Positions 1 through 9,124 of a stretch of 64,000 nt of DNA are shown one piece after another. The notes under the pieces are model-generated. The model worked only from the letters and a program-made list of their open reading frames with translations, had not been told where the DNA came from and ran no database searches. How positions within the stretch are numbered: the first letter of the stretch is position 1; the number at the start of each line of letters is the position of its first letter. A program made the position numbers and the translations under genes. This stretch comes from Elusimicrobiota bacterium (GTDB lineage Bacteria > Elusimicrobiota > Elusimicrobia > UBA1565 > UBA9628), in assembly GCA_016212795.1 (NCBI GenBank), contig JACRDT010000033.1, positions 1 to 64,000 on the forward strand, given 5' to 3'.

Positions 1-196
1 CCGGCAGCGTGTGGGAGAGCCAGTCGGCCCTGGGCACCGAGAGGGTCTCGGCCATCAGGCGGCCGGCGCTCAGGTGCCAGTAGAGGTCGGGGTTGACGAC
101 GGGAGTGAGGAAGCCCGAGGCGGCCAGGAGCAGGCCCAGGCTCGGGAGCAGCGAGCCTGGGCCAAGGAGGCCGTATTTCCCCCGCTCAGGCCGCAT
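1..196 (-). CDS. Partial membrane protein, 3' end outside window
   Basis: Minus-strand reading from ATG at 196: MRPERGKYGLLGPGSLLPSLGLLLAASGFLTPVVNPDLYWHLSAGRLMAETLSVPRADWLSHTLP, open to the window edge; NPDLYWHLSAGR motif resembles polytopic membrane/glycosyltransferase-like proteins. Confidence 0.55.
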   Translation of the reverse strand, partial: MRPERGKYGLLGPGSLLPSLGLLLAASGFLTPVVNPDLYWHLSAGRLMAETLSVPRADWLSHTLP

Positions 197-213
197 GGCG
201 TCCGTTGACGACA

Positions 214-250
214 AACCCCGACCAGCCCGCTTCGCGGGCTGGTCGGGGTT
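214..250 (-). terminator. Intrinsic terminator-like hairpin downstream of pilin
   Basis: Perfect 17-bp stem AACCCCGACCAGCCCGC/GCGGGCTGGTCGGGGTT with 3-nt loop, followed by TTTG on the minus strand. Confidence 0.7.
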
Positions 251-294
251 GCCAGCGGCCTGCTGCTACGAACGTTCTGCTGTCCGACGCCCGA

Positions 295-711
295 CTACGG
301 CATCAGGTCGTTCGTGCAGGCGGCTACGTTGCAGGTGAGCGAGCCCGGAGGGGCCGTATATCGCACGACATAGGCGCCGTACACGGCCGGCGTGGGCGTG
401 TTGCGCGTCAGGTTGATGGTCCAAGCCGGGGTGGCGTTGGGGGTGGTCGCGCTGATGAGGAAATACTTCATGCTTCCCAGGTTCACGTCGAACGAGCTCC
501 CCGTGACGGCCCCGCTGAAGTAACTGCCGTTCTTGGCCAGGTAGCGTTCCTGCGCGCCCTTGAGGCCGTTGATCCATTGGGTGCACTCCGCGAACTTGCC
601 TTTCTCGACGACCTTGAAGTACTGGGGCACCGCGATGGCGGCCAGGATGCCGATGATCAGCACCACGACCAGCAGCTCGATGAGGGTGAAACCAGATGAG
701 GGCTTCTTCAC
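295..711 (-). CDS. Type IV pilin
   Basis: Prepilin signal GFTLIELLVVVLIIGILAAIAVPQY; GTG start at 711 preceded by GGAGGTAAGAAC. Confidence 0.9.
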   Translation of the reverse strand: MKKPSSGFTLIELLVVVLIIGILAAIAVPQYFKVVEKGKFAECTQWINGLKGAQERYLAKNGSYFSGAVTGSSFDVNLGSMKYFLISATTPNATPAWTINLTRNTPTPAVYGAYVVRYTAPPGSLTCNVAACTNDLMP

Positions 712-817
712 GTTCTTACCTCCACACGTCTCTTTCACGGCGACGACCACTACCTATAGTATAGCCGACCCGCCTGCGCAATGTGTGTTCGGTTTGTGTG
801 CGAATTGTGAATTCTAT

Positions 818-823
818 TATAAT
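818..823 (+). promoter_or_regulatory. -10 box TATAAT of response regulator gene
   Basis: TATAAT ends 6 nt before GTG start at 830; TTG-containing -35 candidate near 794-799. Confidence 0.55.
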
Positions 824-829
824 CTACCC

Positions 830-1516
830 GTGCCGCGCATCGTCATCGTCGAGGACGACTACCACATCATCGAGGCCGTGGACAAGATCCTCGGGATGGC
901 CGGCTCGTACATCCTCACGGCGGTCCGCAACCCCGACCAGGCGGTCGGGACGGTCATCGCGGAGAAAGCCGACCTCGTCCTCCTCGATATCAGGCTGCCG
1001 GGCGCGGACGGCCGGCAGATCCTCAAGTCCCTCAAGGAGAACGCCTCGACCAAGTCCATCCCGGTCATCTTCCTTACGGGCATGTCCGGCGAAGGCGACA
1101 AGGTCATCGGCCTCAACATGGGGGCCGACGACTACGTGGTGAAGCCCTTCGGCGCCATGGAGCTGCTCGCCCGCATCCAGGCCGTGCTGCGCCGCTCCCG
1201 GCCCCAGCCGGGCGAGCACGCCGTCGATGTCGAGGGCCTCAAGCTCGACCCTCAGAGCCATACCGCGAGCTTCCAGGGCAAGCCCCTCCGCCTTCAGCCC
1301 AGGGAGTTCGAGATCCTCTACCTGCTGGCCTCCCGCCCTGGCAAGGCTCAGACCCGGGGCTATCTCATCGACCGCACCTCGTCCTACGGCATGCCCGTGG
1401 GCACGCGCAGCCTGGACACCCACATCAAGAACATCCGCCGCAAGCTCGGCCGGGGCGCCCGCCTCGTCGAGACCGTGCCCAAGATCGGCTACCGCTTCGT
1501 CGCGAGCGATGAATAG
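830..1516 (+). CDS. OmpR-family response regulator
   Basis: Receiver domain VIVEDDYHIIEAV...LVLLDIRLPGADG...PVIFLTG...DDYVVKPF plus C-terminal winged helix (LQPREFEILYLLAS...RSLDTHIKNIRRKLG). Confidence 0.9.
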   Translation: MPRIVIVEDDYHIIEAVDKILGMAGSYILTAVRNPDQAVGTVIAEKADLVLLDIRLPGADGRQILKSLKENASTKSIPVIFLTGMSGEGDKVIGLNMGADDYVVKPFGAMELLARIQAVLRRSRPQPGEHAVDVEGLKLDPQSHTASFQGKPLRLQPREFEILYLLASRPGKAQTRGYLIDRTSSYGMPVGTRSLDTHIKNIRRKLGRGARLVETVPKIGYRFVASDE

Positions 1517-2855
1517 CCCTGACGGGGCGGGGGCTGGAGCCCGAGCGTCCCGCGCGGAGCCCGCTCGGGGGGCTCCGCGCCCGTCTGGAGCGGCGTTGGC
1601 GGGCCGGGGCAGGCAGGCGGGCTACCACCAGCGGCGGTCCACCTACTTCGCCTTCCAGGGGCTGCTGATGGCGGTGCTGCTCCTGATCTTCCTGACCCAG
1701 CACCTCGAGGTCTCGTCCTGGGTGGGCAGGTTCACGTTCCTGATCGCCGCGCTGGCGGCAACGCTGGCCCTGCTGCGCCTCGTCCCACCCTTCGTCCTGG
1801 GCCGGTGGTGGTTCCAGGTGGGGCTCTTCCTCTTCGACGCCGGCATCGCCAGCGTCACCCTCCATTGGGCGCAGGCGCGCTCCGAGCTCTACCTGATCTA
1901 CATGCTGGTCATCTTCGGCACCGCGCTCACGCGCAGCGTGGGACGCAGCCTGGTCATCGCCGCGGTCACCTCCGTGCTCTACCTGGGCGCCGCCTGGGAC
2001 CCGCTGGCGGGCGTCCCCACGGACCTTTCCTTCTGGACGCGCTTCATGTTCCTGTGGGTCATGTCCGCGCTCCTGGCCATCCTCTCCAGGGACTCCGAGC
2101 ACGTCCGGAGCTTCGAGGAGCGCAAGCTCCGCGACCAGCTCGTCGAGGCCGAACGGCTCTCGTCCTTGGGCCAGCTCTCCGCCGAGGTCGCGCACCGGAT
2201 CAAGGGGCCCTTGACCACCATCATGGTCAACGCGGAGCTGCTGGGCCAGCGGTTCGCCTCCTCCCCGGCAATCGCCAAGGACCTCAGGCAGATTCAGGAG
2301 GAGGCGCGCCGGTGCAAGGAGATCCTCAAGAACCTCCTCGACCTGGGCCGCATCGAGGAGATGGACAGCGTTTCGGTGGACCTCCGCGAGCCCGTCGCCT
2401 CGGCGGTCCTGGCCCTCGAGGCCCAGGCCCGCAAGAAAGGCGTCGAGGTCGACGTCGGCGACATGCCGGAGGCCGCCCCGGTCACGGGCGACCCGTCGCT
2501 CCTGCACGAGGCCATCGCGGCCGTCCTGCAGAACGCCTTGGACGCGGTGCGCAAGGGAGGGCGCGTGAAGGTCCGGCTCAGGGCTCGGCGGCCGGCCTTG
2601 GAGTGGGCCCTGACGGGCCGCGGGCTGCGCTACGCCGTCGAGATCGAGGACGACGGCAGGGGCATCACCCCGGAGGTGCTAAGCAGCATCTTCCGCCCGT
2701 TCTACACGACCAAGAAGGCCGGGGGTTCCGGCCTCGGCCTGTCGGCCGCGCTGCGCATCCTCCAGAAGCACGACGGCACGATCGAGGCCCAGAGCGAAGG
2801 GACAGGGTGCGGCGCGATGTTCACGTTGACGCTGCCGCAGCGGCCGCCAGCCTGA
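1509..2855 (+). CDS. Membrane sensor histidine kinase
   Basis: ATG overlaps RR stop; TM segments, H-box AEVAHRIKGPLTTI, N box, G boxes DDGRGI and GGSGLGLSAALRILQKHDG. Confidence 0.9.
   Translation: MNSPDGAGAGARASRAEPARGAPRPSGAALAGRGRQAGYHQRRSTYFAFQGLLMAVLLLIFLTQHLEVSSWVGRFTFLIAALAATLALLRLVPPFVLGRWWFQVGLFLFDAGIASVTLHWAQARSELYLIYMLVIFGTALTRSVGRSLVIAAVTSVLYLGAAWDPLAGVPTDLSFWTRFMFLWVMSALLAILSRDSEHVRSFEERKLRDQLVEAERLSSLGQLSAEVAHRIKGPLTTIMVNAELLGQRFASSPAIAKDLRQIQEEARRCKEILKNLLDLGRIEEMDSVSVDLREPVASAVLALEAQARKKGVEVDVGDMPEAAPVTGDPSLLHEAIAAVLQNALDAVRKGGRVKVRLRARRPALEWALTGRGLRYAVEIEDDGRGITPEVLSSIFRPFYTTKKAGGSGLGLSAALRILQKHDGTIEAQSEGTGCGAMFTLTLPQRPPA
1545..1582 (+). repeat. Repeat family 3, copy 1, in HK N-terminal coding region
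   Basis: GCGTCCCGCGCGGAGCCCGCTCGGGGGGCTCCGCGCCC; 35/38 identical by eye to 41885..41922. Confidence 0.65.
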
Positions 2856-3657
2856 CGCCGCCGGCCTCCAGCGCGGCCCGGACCCGGGGCGAGGTCAGGG
2901 CCTCGAACTCCGCCAGCGAGTGATGGGTCGGGGTGGGGCGCCCGCCGGCGCGGGCCGATTCGTCGGCGGTGGGATGGAGGTAGAGCTCGGTCAGGCCCTC
3001 GGGCAGGCGGTCGATGAGCCACAGGAGGTAGTCCTCGGTCATCATGCCGGAGCGCAGGAGGCCCAGGGTCCTGTCGGGAAAGACGAGGCCCGCGGCGGCG
3101 CCCGCGGGCTGCCTGGCCCGCAGGTACGCGGCCAGGCAGCCGAACACCCCGCCCAGGACCAAGCAGGGCAGGAACCCCTCCAGGCTGTAGCGCAGCCTGA
3201 GGCCCAACTCTCCGCTGGTCAGTCGCACGCGGCCGATGCCGTGGCGCAGGGCGGCGGCGACGACCAGCGGGAAGACCTTCGGATGGATGTGGACGTTGAG
3301 ATGGCTGTCCAAGTGGGTCGGCTTGATCCCGAGGGAGAGGCACAGCCCTATCTGGGCCTCGATCTCCGAGGCGACGCGGTCCGCCAGGTCGGGCCGCCAG
3401 AAATGGCGCCAGCCCCAGGCGGCCGGGCTCAAGGGCCGGGCGGCCGGGTCCTGCCGGCAGAGGTCCAGGTGGACGCCGACGCCGAGGCCCGGGTTGGCAG
3501 CGGCGATGGCCGCCGCCTCGCGGGCCGCCCCGCCCAGGACCATGAGGCTGGCGAACCGCAGGATGCCCTCCCGGTAGGCTCTCTCCACGGCCTGGTTGGC
3601 GTGGCGGTCGCGCCCGAAGTCGTCGGCGGTGACGATGAGGCGTCGCTCCCGCTTCAC
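2821..3657 (-). CDS. hpnK: YdjC/ChbG-like deacetylase, probable hopanoid-associated HpnK
   Basis: MKRERRLIVTADDFGRDRHANQAVERAYREGI...VHLDLC...HLDSHLNVHIHP; YdjC family motifs. Confidence 0.75.
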   Translation of the reverse strand: MKRERRLIVTADDFGRDRHANQAVERAYREGILRFASLMVLGGAAREAAAIAAANPGLGVGVHLDLCRQDPAARPLSPAAWGWRHFWRPDLADRVASEIEAQIGLCLSLGIKPTHLDSHLNVHIHPKVFPLVVAAALRHGIGRVRLTSGELGLRLRYSLEGFLPCLVLGGVFGCLAAYLRARQPAGAAAGLVFPDRTLGLLRSGMMTEDYLLWLIDRLPEGLTELYLHPTADESARAGGRPTPTHHSLAEFEALTSPRVRAALEAGGVRLAAAAAAST

Positions 3658-3676
3658 CCTCGGATGCCCCCGTCCG

Positions 3677-4066
3677 TCATTTGATGACGGAGTTGGAGGA
3701 GACGATGGTGAGCCTGCAAGGCGGGCCGTTGATGGCCTGGATCACGGGGAAGTTCGCGGTGACGGTCGTGCAGTTGCAGCTGCACGTGTTGATGACGGCG
3801 CCGCCGCCGCAGGTGTAGGCGATGGCCGGGCCCGGCACGGCCGGCGTGGTGAAGGCCGTGCAGTTAGAGTTGTTCAGGTTCCAGTAGGAGATCACCAAGG
3901 AGAGCGCGAGCTCGTCGTTCGAGGCCCCCTGGCTCCCCTGGGCGGAGCGGTGCTCCATGCGGTACTGCATCATGACGATGCTCACCATCCCGGCCGCGAG
4001 CAGGCCCATGATCACGCTCGTGACCAGCACGTGGATCATGACCGACCCTCTCTTGCCCATGGTCAT
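3677..4066 (-). CDS. PilX-like minor pilin/pilus assembly protein
   Basis: N-terminal hydrophobic helix MGKRGSVMIHVLVTSVIMGLLAAGMVSIVMMQYRMEHRSAQ, in an operon of prepilins. Confidence 0.5.
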   Translation of the reverse strand: MTMGKRGSVMIHVLVTSVIMGLLAAGMVSIVMMQYRMEHRSAQGSQGASNDELALSLVISYWNLNNSNCTAFTTPAVPGPAIAYTCGGGAVINTCSCNCTTVTANFPVIQAINGPPCRLTIVSSNSVIK

Positions 4067-4067
4067 G

Positions 4068-4868
4068 TCAGTCCCCCAGGAGCGCTCCCCACGGCTTGTT
4101 CGCGCGGATGAGCGTGTCGACCTTGATGGTGACCGGCACGGGGATCTGCGCCTGGGGCGGGCCCCCGGCGACCATCGTCTGGCTGCCGCTGCCCACGGCG
4201 AAATGCATCTCGACGCCATCGAAGACCCGCGTGAAGAGGGCGGGGGTCTGCGCCCCGTCGTCGTCCCGGTGATGGAAGTTGCGGACCGCGGCGGCCACCG
4301 TGACCCCGGGCGTCGGCGCGTCCCCGCAGTTGCCTACCGCCGGGATGGAGGCCGGGCAGGTCAGGGCGGCGCCGGAGGCTTCGTAGCGCAGGAGCGCGGG
4401 CATCGGGATGCCCATCACGGGAGCCGCGGCAGTGCCGTTGGTCTTGCAGTACAGGAACGCCACGACGTTGGCGGTCGCGTCGTAGCGCGCTCCGCCCGGG
4501 ATGGCGGCGGCGGCCAGGGCGGGGGAGTAGTTCTTGCACCCGGCCAGGCGGTTGTTGGTCGTCCCCACGGGGAGGGCGGGAAGCTGGACGTAGGTGGCGT
4601 CGGCGAGGTCGCGGTTCAACTGCTCGAGGGCCACGAGGCTCCAGGCGCTCACCTCTCCCCTGAGCTGCATGTTGACATGGCTCCTGAGGGTGCCGGCCAT
4701 CACGCTCAGGATGCCGACGAGGACCATGGAGGTCAGCGCGCAGGCGATGAGGAGCTCGATGAGGGTAAATCCCCCTGCGCCCGCGGCGCAGGGGACGTTC
4801 CCTCTTGGCCGGGGCCCGAAGGCCCGCCGTTGGGCCCTAGTAGTTCTGCGGCTCGGTCCAGTCGACAT
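4068..4868 (-). CDS. PilW-like prepilin
   Basis: GAGGFTLIELLIACALTSMVLVGILSVMAGTLRSHV. Confidence 0.75.
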   Translation of the reverse strand: MSTGPSRRTTRAQRRAFGPRPRGNVPCAAGAGGFTLIELLIACALTSMVLVGILSVMAGTLRSHVNMQLRGEVSAWSLVALEQLNRDLADATYVQLPALPVGTTNNRLAGCKNYSPALAAAAIPGGARYDATANVVAFLYCKTNGTAAAPVMGIPMPALLRYEASGAALTCPASIPAVGNCGDAPTPGVTVAAAVRNFHHRDDDGAQTPALFTRVFDGVEMHFAVGSGSQTMVAGGPPQAQIPVPVTIKVDTLIRANKPWGALLGD

Positions 4869-5379
4869 ACACCTCCACGACGGGGACGCTGGTCTTGTCG
4901 AGCGTGAAATTGCTGGCGTTGGCGACGTGCTTGACGACGTACCTGATGCTCGCGTTGAAGGGCGGACCCGAGAGCCACAGCGGCAGGATGCCCCTGACGC
5001 AATGCGTGCCGAGCGAGAGCGCGTAGCAGTTGTTGCAGACGCCTCCTCCGGTGCACCCGGCGCCGGGCACGAACGAGTCTCCCCTGTCGTCGACGACCGC
5101 GTCGTCCAGGGACCAGGTCGAGGCGCCCGAGCCGGGGCCCGTGAGGTTCAGGACGGAAACGCCGGTGTTGGTGTCCTGGGTGATGAAGCTCTTGAGCCTC
5201 TGGTTGAGCTGCAGGGCCGCCTGGTCGGCGGCCAGGCGCCGCATCGAGCGCCCGCTCGAGCGGCGGGTCGTCAGGGCGATGCTGAACACCGAGCCGGCCA
5301 CGACGGCCACCAGGAGCATGGCGATGGACACCTCCAGGAAGGTCGTCCCCCGTTCCCCGGCCGCTGCTCTCACCTTCAC
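4837..5379 (-). CDS. PilV-like prepilin
   Basis: GERGTTFLEVSIAMLLVAVVAGSVFSIALTTRR class III-like prepilin signal. Confidence 0.7.
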   Translation of the reverse strand: MKVRAAAGERGTTFLEVSIAMLLVAVVAGSVFSIALTTRRSSGRSMRRLAADQAALQLNQRLKSFITQDTNTGVSVLNLTGPGSGASTWSLDDAVVDDRGDSFVPGAGCTGGGVCNNCYALSLGTHCVRGILPLWLSGPPFNASIRYVVKHVANASNFTLDKTSVPVVEVYVDWTEPQNY

Positions 5380-5397
5380 CTCCTCCTGTCCCGCGCC

Positions 5398-5913
5398 CTA
5401 GAGCCCCGTTGCCGCGGGCGCGTTGACGTTGAGAATCCCGCCGTTGGTGTCGACGCCGTAGGCCCACGTGCTGTAGGGCGTGGTGTTCGTGCCTGGCGGC
5501 GCGCCGGTCTTCCTCCGGGCGCAGGCCGTCCAGTTGCGCGTCGAGCCCATGGCCACGACCCCGCCGCAGGTGGCGCTGCTCCCCCCGTTGGACGCGTAGA
5601 AGTCCCAGCCCTTGCCGAGCCACTCCTGGGGCGCGATGTACTTGCAGGAGACCAGCTCGCAGGAGCTGCCGGCGTTGGGGCAGGCGGCCGTGTTGCACGC
5701 GTTGGTGATCGCGCCGTTGGCGGCGTAGGTTCCGTTGTTGTCCAGGGCACGCATGCGGTTGGCCGCGCCGATCATGCGGATGGTCGCGACCGCGTCGTCG
5801 GCCTTGGTCGTCTCGACCCCCCTGAGGTACTGCGGTATGGCGAAGGCGGCCATGATGCCGATGAGCAGCACGACGACCAGCATCTCGACCAGGGTGAACC
5901 CTTTGGATTGCAT
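5398..5913 (-). CDS. Type IV pilin
   Basis: MQSKGFTLVEMLVVVLLIGIMAAFAIPQYLRGVE. Confidence 0.9.
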   Translation of the reverse strand: MQSKGFTLVEMLVVVLLIGIMAAFAIPQYLRGVETTKADDAVATIRMIGAANRMRALDNNGTYAANGAITNACNTAACPNAGSSCELVSCKYIAPQEWLGKGWDFYASNGGSSATCGGVVAMGSTRNWTACARRKTGAPPGTNTTPYSTWAYGVDTNGGILNVNAPAATGL

Positions 5914-5916
5914 GCG

Positions 5917-7143
5917 CTATTTTCCTCCAATCGACGACATCTTGAAGATCGGCATGAACACCGCCAGGACGATCGTGCCCACCACCACGCCGATGCCGAC
6001 CACCATGACCGGCTCGATGATGGCCGTGAAGCGCCTGGTGAACTGCTCGATCTGCTCCCGGTAGAACCCGGAGAGCGTGACCAGCATCTCAGGGAGCTTG
6101 CCCGACTCCTCGCCCATGAACATCATCTCCGTCACCAGCGGCGGCAGCACCCCCGTCTTCTTGAACGCCCCGGAGATGGACTTGCCGCTGGCGACGTCGT
6201 TGCGCACGGAGCGCAGGAACCGCTGGAAGACGATGTTGCCGGCGAAGACCCCCTCCAGGACCGTGATCGTGTTCAGGATGCTGACGCCGCTCTCGATGAG
6301 GGCCGACATCGTCGTGAGCAGCCGCTCGACCATGATATTCATGATGAACTGGCCGAAGAAGGGGACGCTGAAGGTGAGCTTCCATTTGGAGATGTTGCCC
6401 GCCTCCGTGGCCGTGTAGGCCTTCCAGGTGAAGGCCGACCCCAGGATCACGAAGACCACGGCCGCCAGATGGTTGACGAGGAGGTTGGAGATCAGGATGA
6501 TGACCCTGGTCAGCGGCGGCAGGTCGACGCCGAACTGCTTGAAGATGTCCGCGAACACGGGGACGATCTTCACGATGAAGAAGACCAGCACGCCCATCGA
6601 GATCAAAAAGAGGATGCCCGGGTAGGCCAGGGCGGTGATGACTTTGCCCACCATCTCGGCCTGGGCCGCGAGGTAGGCGCCGATCTGCTTGAGCGACTTG
6701 GGGAGCTGGCCGCCCATCTCGCCGGCCTGCACCAGGGAGACCCAGAGCGAGTCGAAGACCTTCGGGTGCCTCTCCAGGGCCTTGTACAGGGCGGTGCCGC
6801 TGGCCACGTCCTTGGTGACCTGGCCGACGGCGATCTGCAGGCCCTTGGAGCTCGAGTGCTCGCCCAGCAAGGACAGGGCGCGCACCAGGGGCACGCCGCC
6901 GTTGAGGAGCGTGGCGAGCTGCTCCGCGAAGAAGACGAGGTCGCGCCCGGCGACCCGGGGCGCGCTCTGGCTGGTGGCCTTGCCGGCCAAGGACGACTTG
7001 GCGCTCTTGTCCGAGGAGATCGAGAGGATGAAGTAGCCCTTGCCCTGCAGGGCGCCTATCGCCTCGTTCTCGTCGCCGGCCTCGAGCGAGCCCGAGATGG
7101 TCTCGCCCTTGCTGTCCTGCACCGTGTAGGCGAATCGTGCCAT
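5917..7143 (-). CDS. pilC: Type IV pilus inner membrane platform protein PilC/GspF
   Basis: FFAEQLATLLNGGVPLVRALSLL ... LWVSLVQAGEMGGQLPKSL ... MMFMGEESGKLPEML two GspF repeats. Confidence 0.93.
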   Translation of the reverse strand: MARFAYTVQDSKGETISGSLEAGDENEAIGALQGKGYFILSISSDKSAKSSLAGKATSQSAPRVAGRDLVFFAEQLATLLNGGVPLVRALSLLGEHSSSKGLQIAVGQVTKDVASGTALYKALERHPKVFDSLWVSLVQAGEMGGQLPKSLKQIGAYLAAQAEMVGKVITALAYPGILFLISMGVLVFFIVKIVPVFADIFKQFGVDLPPLTRVIILISNLLVNHLAAVVFVILGSAFTWKAYTATEAGNISKWKLTFSVPFFGQFIMNIMVERLLTTMSALIESGVSILNTITVLEGVFAGNIVFQRFLRSVRNDVASGKSISGAFKKTGVLPPLVTEMMFMGEESGKLPEMLVTLSGFYREQIEQFTRRFTAIIEPVMVVGIGVVVGTIVLAVFMPIFKMSSIGGK

Positions 7144-7150
7144 GGGTCTC

Positions 7151-8902
7151 CTAGTCCTCGATCGTGATGGACAGCACTTCGTCGGGGGTCGTGAGCCCGC
7201 GCAGGACCTTGCGCATGCCGCTGCCCCGCAGGCTCAGCTTGCCCAGGGCGTCGGCCTGGGCCTTGAGGCGGGCCACGTCGCCGCCGTGCTTGTAGATGAT
7301 GTCGCGGAACTCCCGCTCGATGGGGAAGACCTCGAGGATGGCCTTGCGGCCGGCGAACCCCGTCCTGGCGCACTTGTCGCAGCCTTTGGGCTTGAAGAAC
7401 ATGAGGTTGGCGAGGTCCGGCGTGTCCTGGGGCTTGAGCTTGCAGAGGTCGACCACCATCTTCAACTCCTCGGGGGCGGGCTTGTAGGGCACCTTGCAGT
7501 GGGGGCACAGGGTCCGGACCAGGCGCTGCGCGGCGGCCAGGATCAGGCTGCCCGACAGGAGGAACGGCTCGATGCCCATGTCGATGAGCCTCGGGACGGT
7601 GCCCATCGCGTCGTTGGTGTGCAGGGTCGAGAGCACGAGGTGGCCGGTCATGGCCGCGCGCAGGCAGGTCTGGGCGGTCTCCTGGTCGCGGACCTCGCCG
7701 ACGAGGATGACGTCCGGGTCCTGGCGCAGGAAGGAGCGCAGGGCCGCGGCGAAGGTCAGCCCGATGGCCGAGCGCACCTGGACCTGGTTGATGCCCTCGA
7801 TCTTGATTTCGACCGGGTCCTCGATGGTCATGAAGTTGAGCTCGGGCGTCTTGATCGTGGTGAGGACCGTGTTGAGGGTCGTGGTCTTGCCCGACCCGGT
7901 CGGGCCCGTGAGGAAGATGAGGCCGTGGGGGGCGTCGGCGCAGCGCAGGAAGTCCTCCTTCTGCTCGGGCTCGAGGCCGATCTTGTCGATGTTGAGCTCG
8001 ACGGCGCCCTTGTCGAGCAGGCGCATGACGACCTTCTCGCCGTAGACGGTGGGGCAGATCGAGACGCGCAGGTCGATGACGCGGTTCTGGACCTTCATGG
8101 AGAAGGTGCCGTCCTGGGGCAGCCTCCTCTCCGCGATGTCGAGCTTGGACAAGATCTTGAAGCGGGAGACGCACGCGTTGAACATCTGCTTGGTCGGGGG
8201 CATCCGCTCGTACAGGACGCCGAAGATGCGGAAGCGCAGCATGACCCGGTCGTCGTAGCATTCGAGGTGGATGTCCGAGCACTTCTCCGTCACCGCCTGC
8301 TTGAGGATGGCGTTGACGATGCTGATGGCCTCCTGCCCCTTGCCGCCGGACCCGACCTCCTTGTCCAGGTCGAGCTTGACGTCGTCGTGCGGCGAGTCGT
8401 CGGCGTCGCCTCCGCCCGAGGCCTGGACCTTGTCCATGGTCTTCTCGATGACGCCGGCGCCCCCGCCCGTGTAGAACTCGTCGATGGCCTTGACGAGCTG
8501 GGTCTTGGTGGCGATGAAGGGCTGGATCTCCCGGCCCGTCATGACCTTGAGGTTGTCCAGCATGACCATGTTGTCGGGGTTGGCGACCGCCACGGCGAGG
8601 ACGTTCTCGTCCAGGAACAGCGGGAGCACCAGGTTGTCGCGGGCGAAGGTCTCCGCGACCAGCTTGTCGAGCCCCTGGGTCTTCTCGACCTTCAGGATCT
8701 TGTTCTCGCGGGAGGCGTAGGGCACGCCGATCTGCTTGGAGACCGCGACGGCGATGTCCTCCTCGGTGGCGAACCCCATCTTGATGACGGCTTCGGCGAA
8801 GGGGCACCGGGCCTGCTGGGCGGTCTTGAGCGCCTTGGCCCGCTGGTCCTCGGTGAGGACGTTGTTGGCGACCAGAATCTCATCCAGCTGGAGGTTCTGC
8901 AT
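7151..8902 (-). CDS. pilB: Type IV pilus assembly ATPase PilB/GspE
   Basis: N-terminal GspE-N domain; Walker A TGPTGSGKTTTLNTVL, IEDPVE, LRQDPDVILVGEVRDQETAQ, LSTLHTNDA, CPHC...CDKC. Confidence 0.95.
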   Translation of the reverse strand: MQNLQLDEILVANNVLTEDQRAKALKTAQQARCPFAEAVIKMGFATEEDIAVAVSKQIGVPYASRENKILKVEKTQGLDKLVAETFARDNLVLPLFLDENVLAVAVANPDNMVMLDNLKVMTGREIQPFIATKTQLVKAIDEFYTGGGAGVIEKTMDKVQASGGGDADDSPHDDVKLDLDKEVGSGGKGQEAISIVNAILKQAVTEKCSDIHLECYDDRVMLRFRIFGVLYERMPPTKQMFNACVSRFKILSKLDIAERRLPQDGTFSMKVQNRVIDLRVSICPTVYGEKVVMRLLDKGAVELNIDKIGLEPEQKEDFLRCADAPHGLIFLTGPTGSGKTTTLNTVLTTIKTPELNFMTIEDPVEIKIEGINQVQVRSAIGLTFAAALRSFLRQDPDVILVGEVRDQETAQTCLRAAMTGHLVLSTLHTNDAMGTVPRLIDMGIEPFLLSGSLILAAAQRLVRTLCPHCKVPYKPAPEELKMVVDLCKLKPQDTPDLANLMFFKPKGCDKCARTGFAGRKAILEVFPIEREFRDIIYKHGGDVARLKAQADALGKLSLRGSGMRKVLRGLTTPDEVLSITIED

Positions 8903-8908
8903 ACTTGA

Positions 8909-8914
8909 AGTATA
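8909..8914 (-). promoter_or_regulatory. -10 box TATACT of pilB
   Basis: TATACT-TCAAGT-ATG: 6 nt to start codon; TTGCAC 17 nt upstream. Confidence 0.5.
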
Positions 8915-8988
8915 ACTCGCTATATGGAAATGTGCAAGAGCAAAGGCGGTGAACGAATTCTGAATTATTTAGGCGGCAAAAGGAAATA

Positions 8989-9057
8989 ACTGGCCCCCAA
9001 GTCACTCGCCCCCCCCGCGGGGGGGCCAGTAGCGGGGGGGCAGATGCCGTTTCATCA
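8989..9057 (-). repeat. Palindromic repeat family 1, copy A1 (long subtype)
   Basis: TGATGAAACGGCATCTGCCCCCCCGCTACTGGCCCCCCCGCGGGGGGGGCGAGTGACTTGGGGGCCAGT; inverted relative to A2. Confidence 0.85.
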
Positions 9058-9067
9058 GAGAGTTCCT

Positions 9068-9124
9068 AGATGAAACAGAATATGCCCCCACAACTACTTG
9101 CCTCCCCGCGGGGGAGGCAAGTGA
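9068..9124 (+). repeat. Palindromic repeat family 1, copy A2 (short subtype)
   Basis: AGATGAAACAGAATATGCCCCCACAACTACTTGCCTCCCCGCGGGGGAGGCAAGTGAT. Confidence 0.9.

Noticed and set aside
4594-7167. 857-aa plus-strand ORF and many other long ORFs antisense to real genes
   Set aside because: Low-complexity Arg/Gly/Asp-rich translation antisense to clear pilin/pilC genes; expected in high-GC DNA.
8989-9124. CRISPR array
   Set aside because: Only two inverted copies, no regular spacers, no cas genes.
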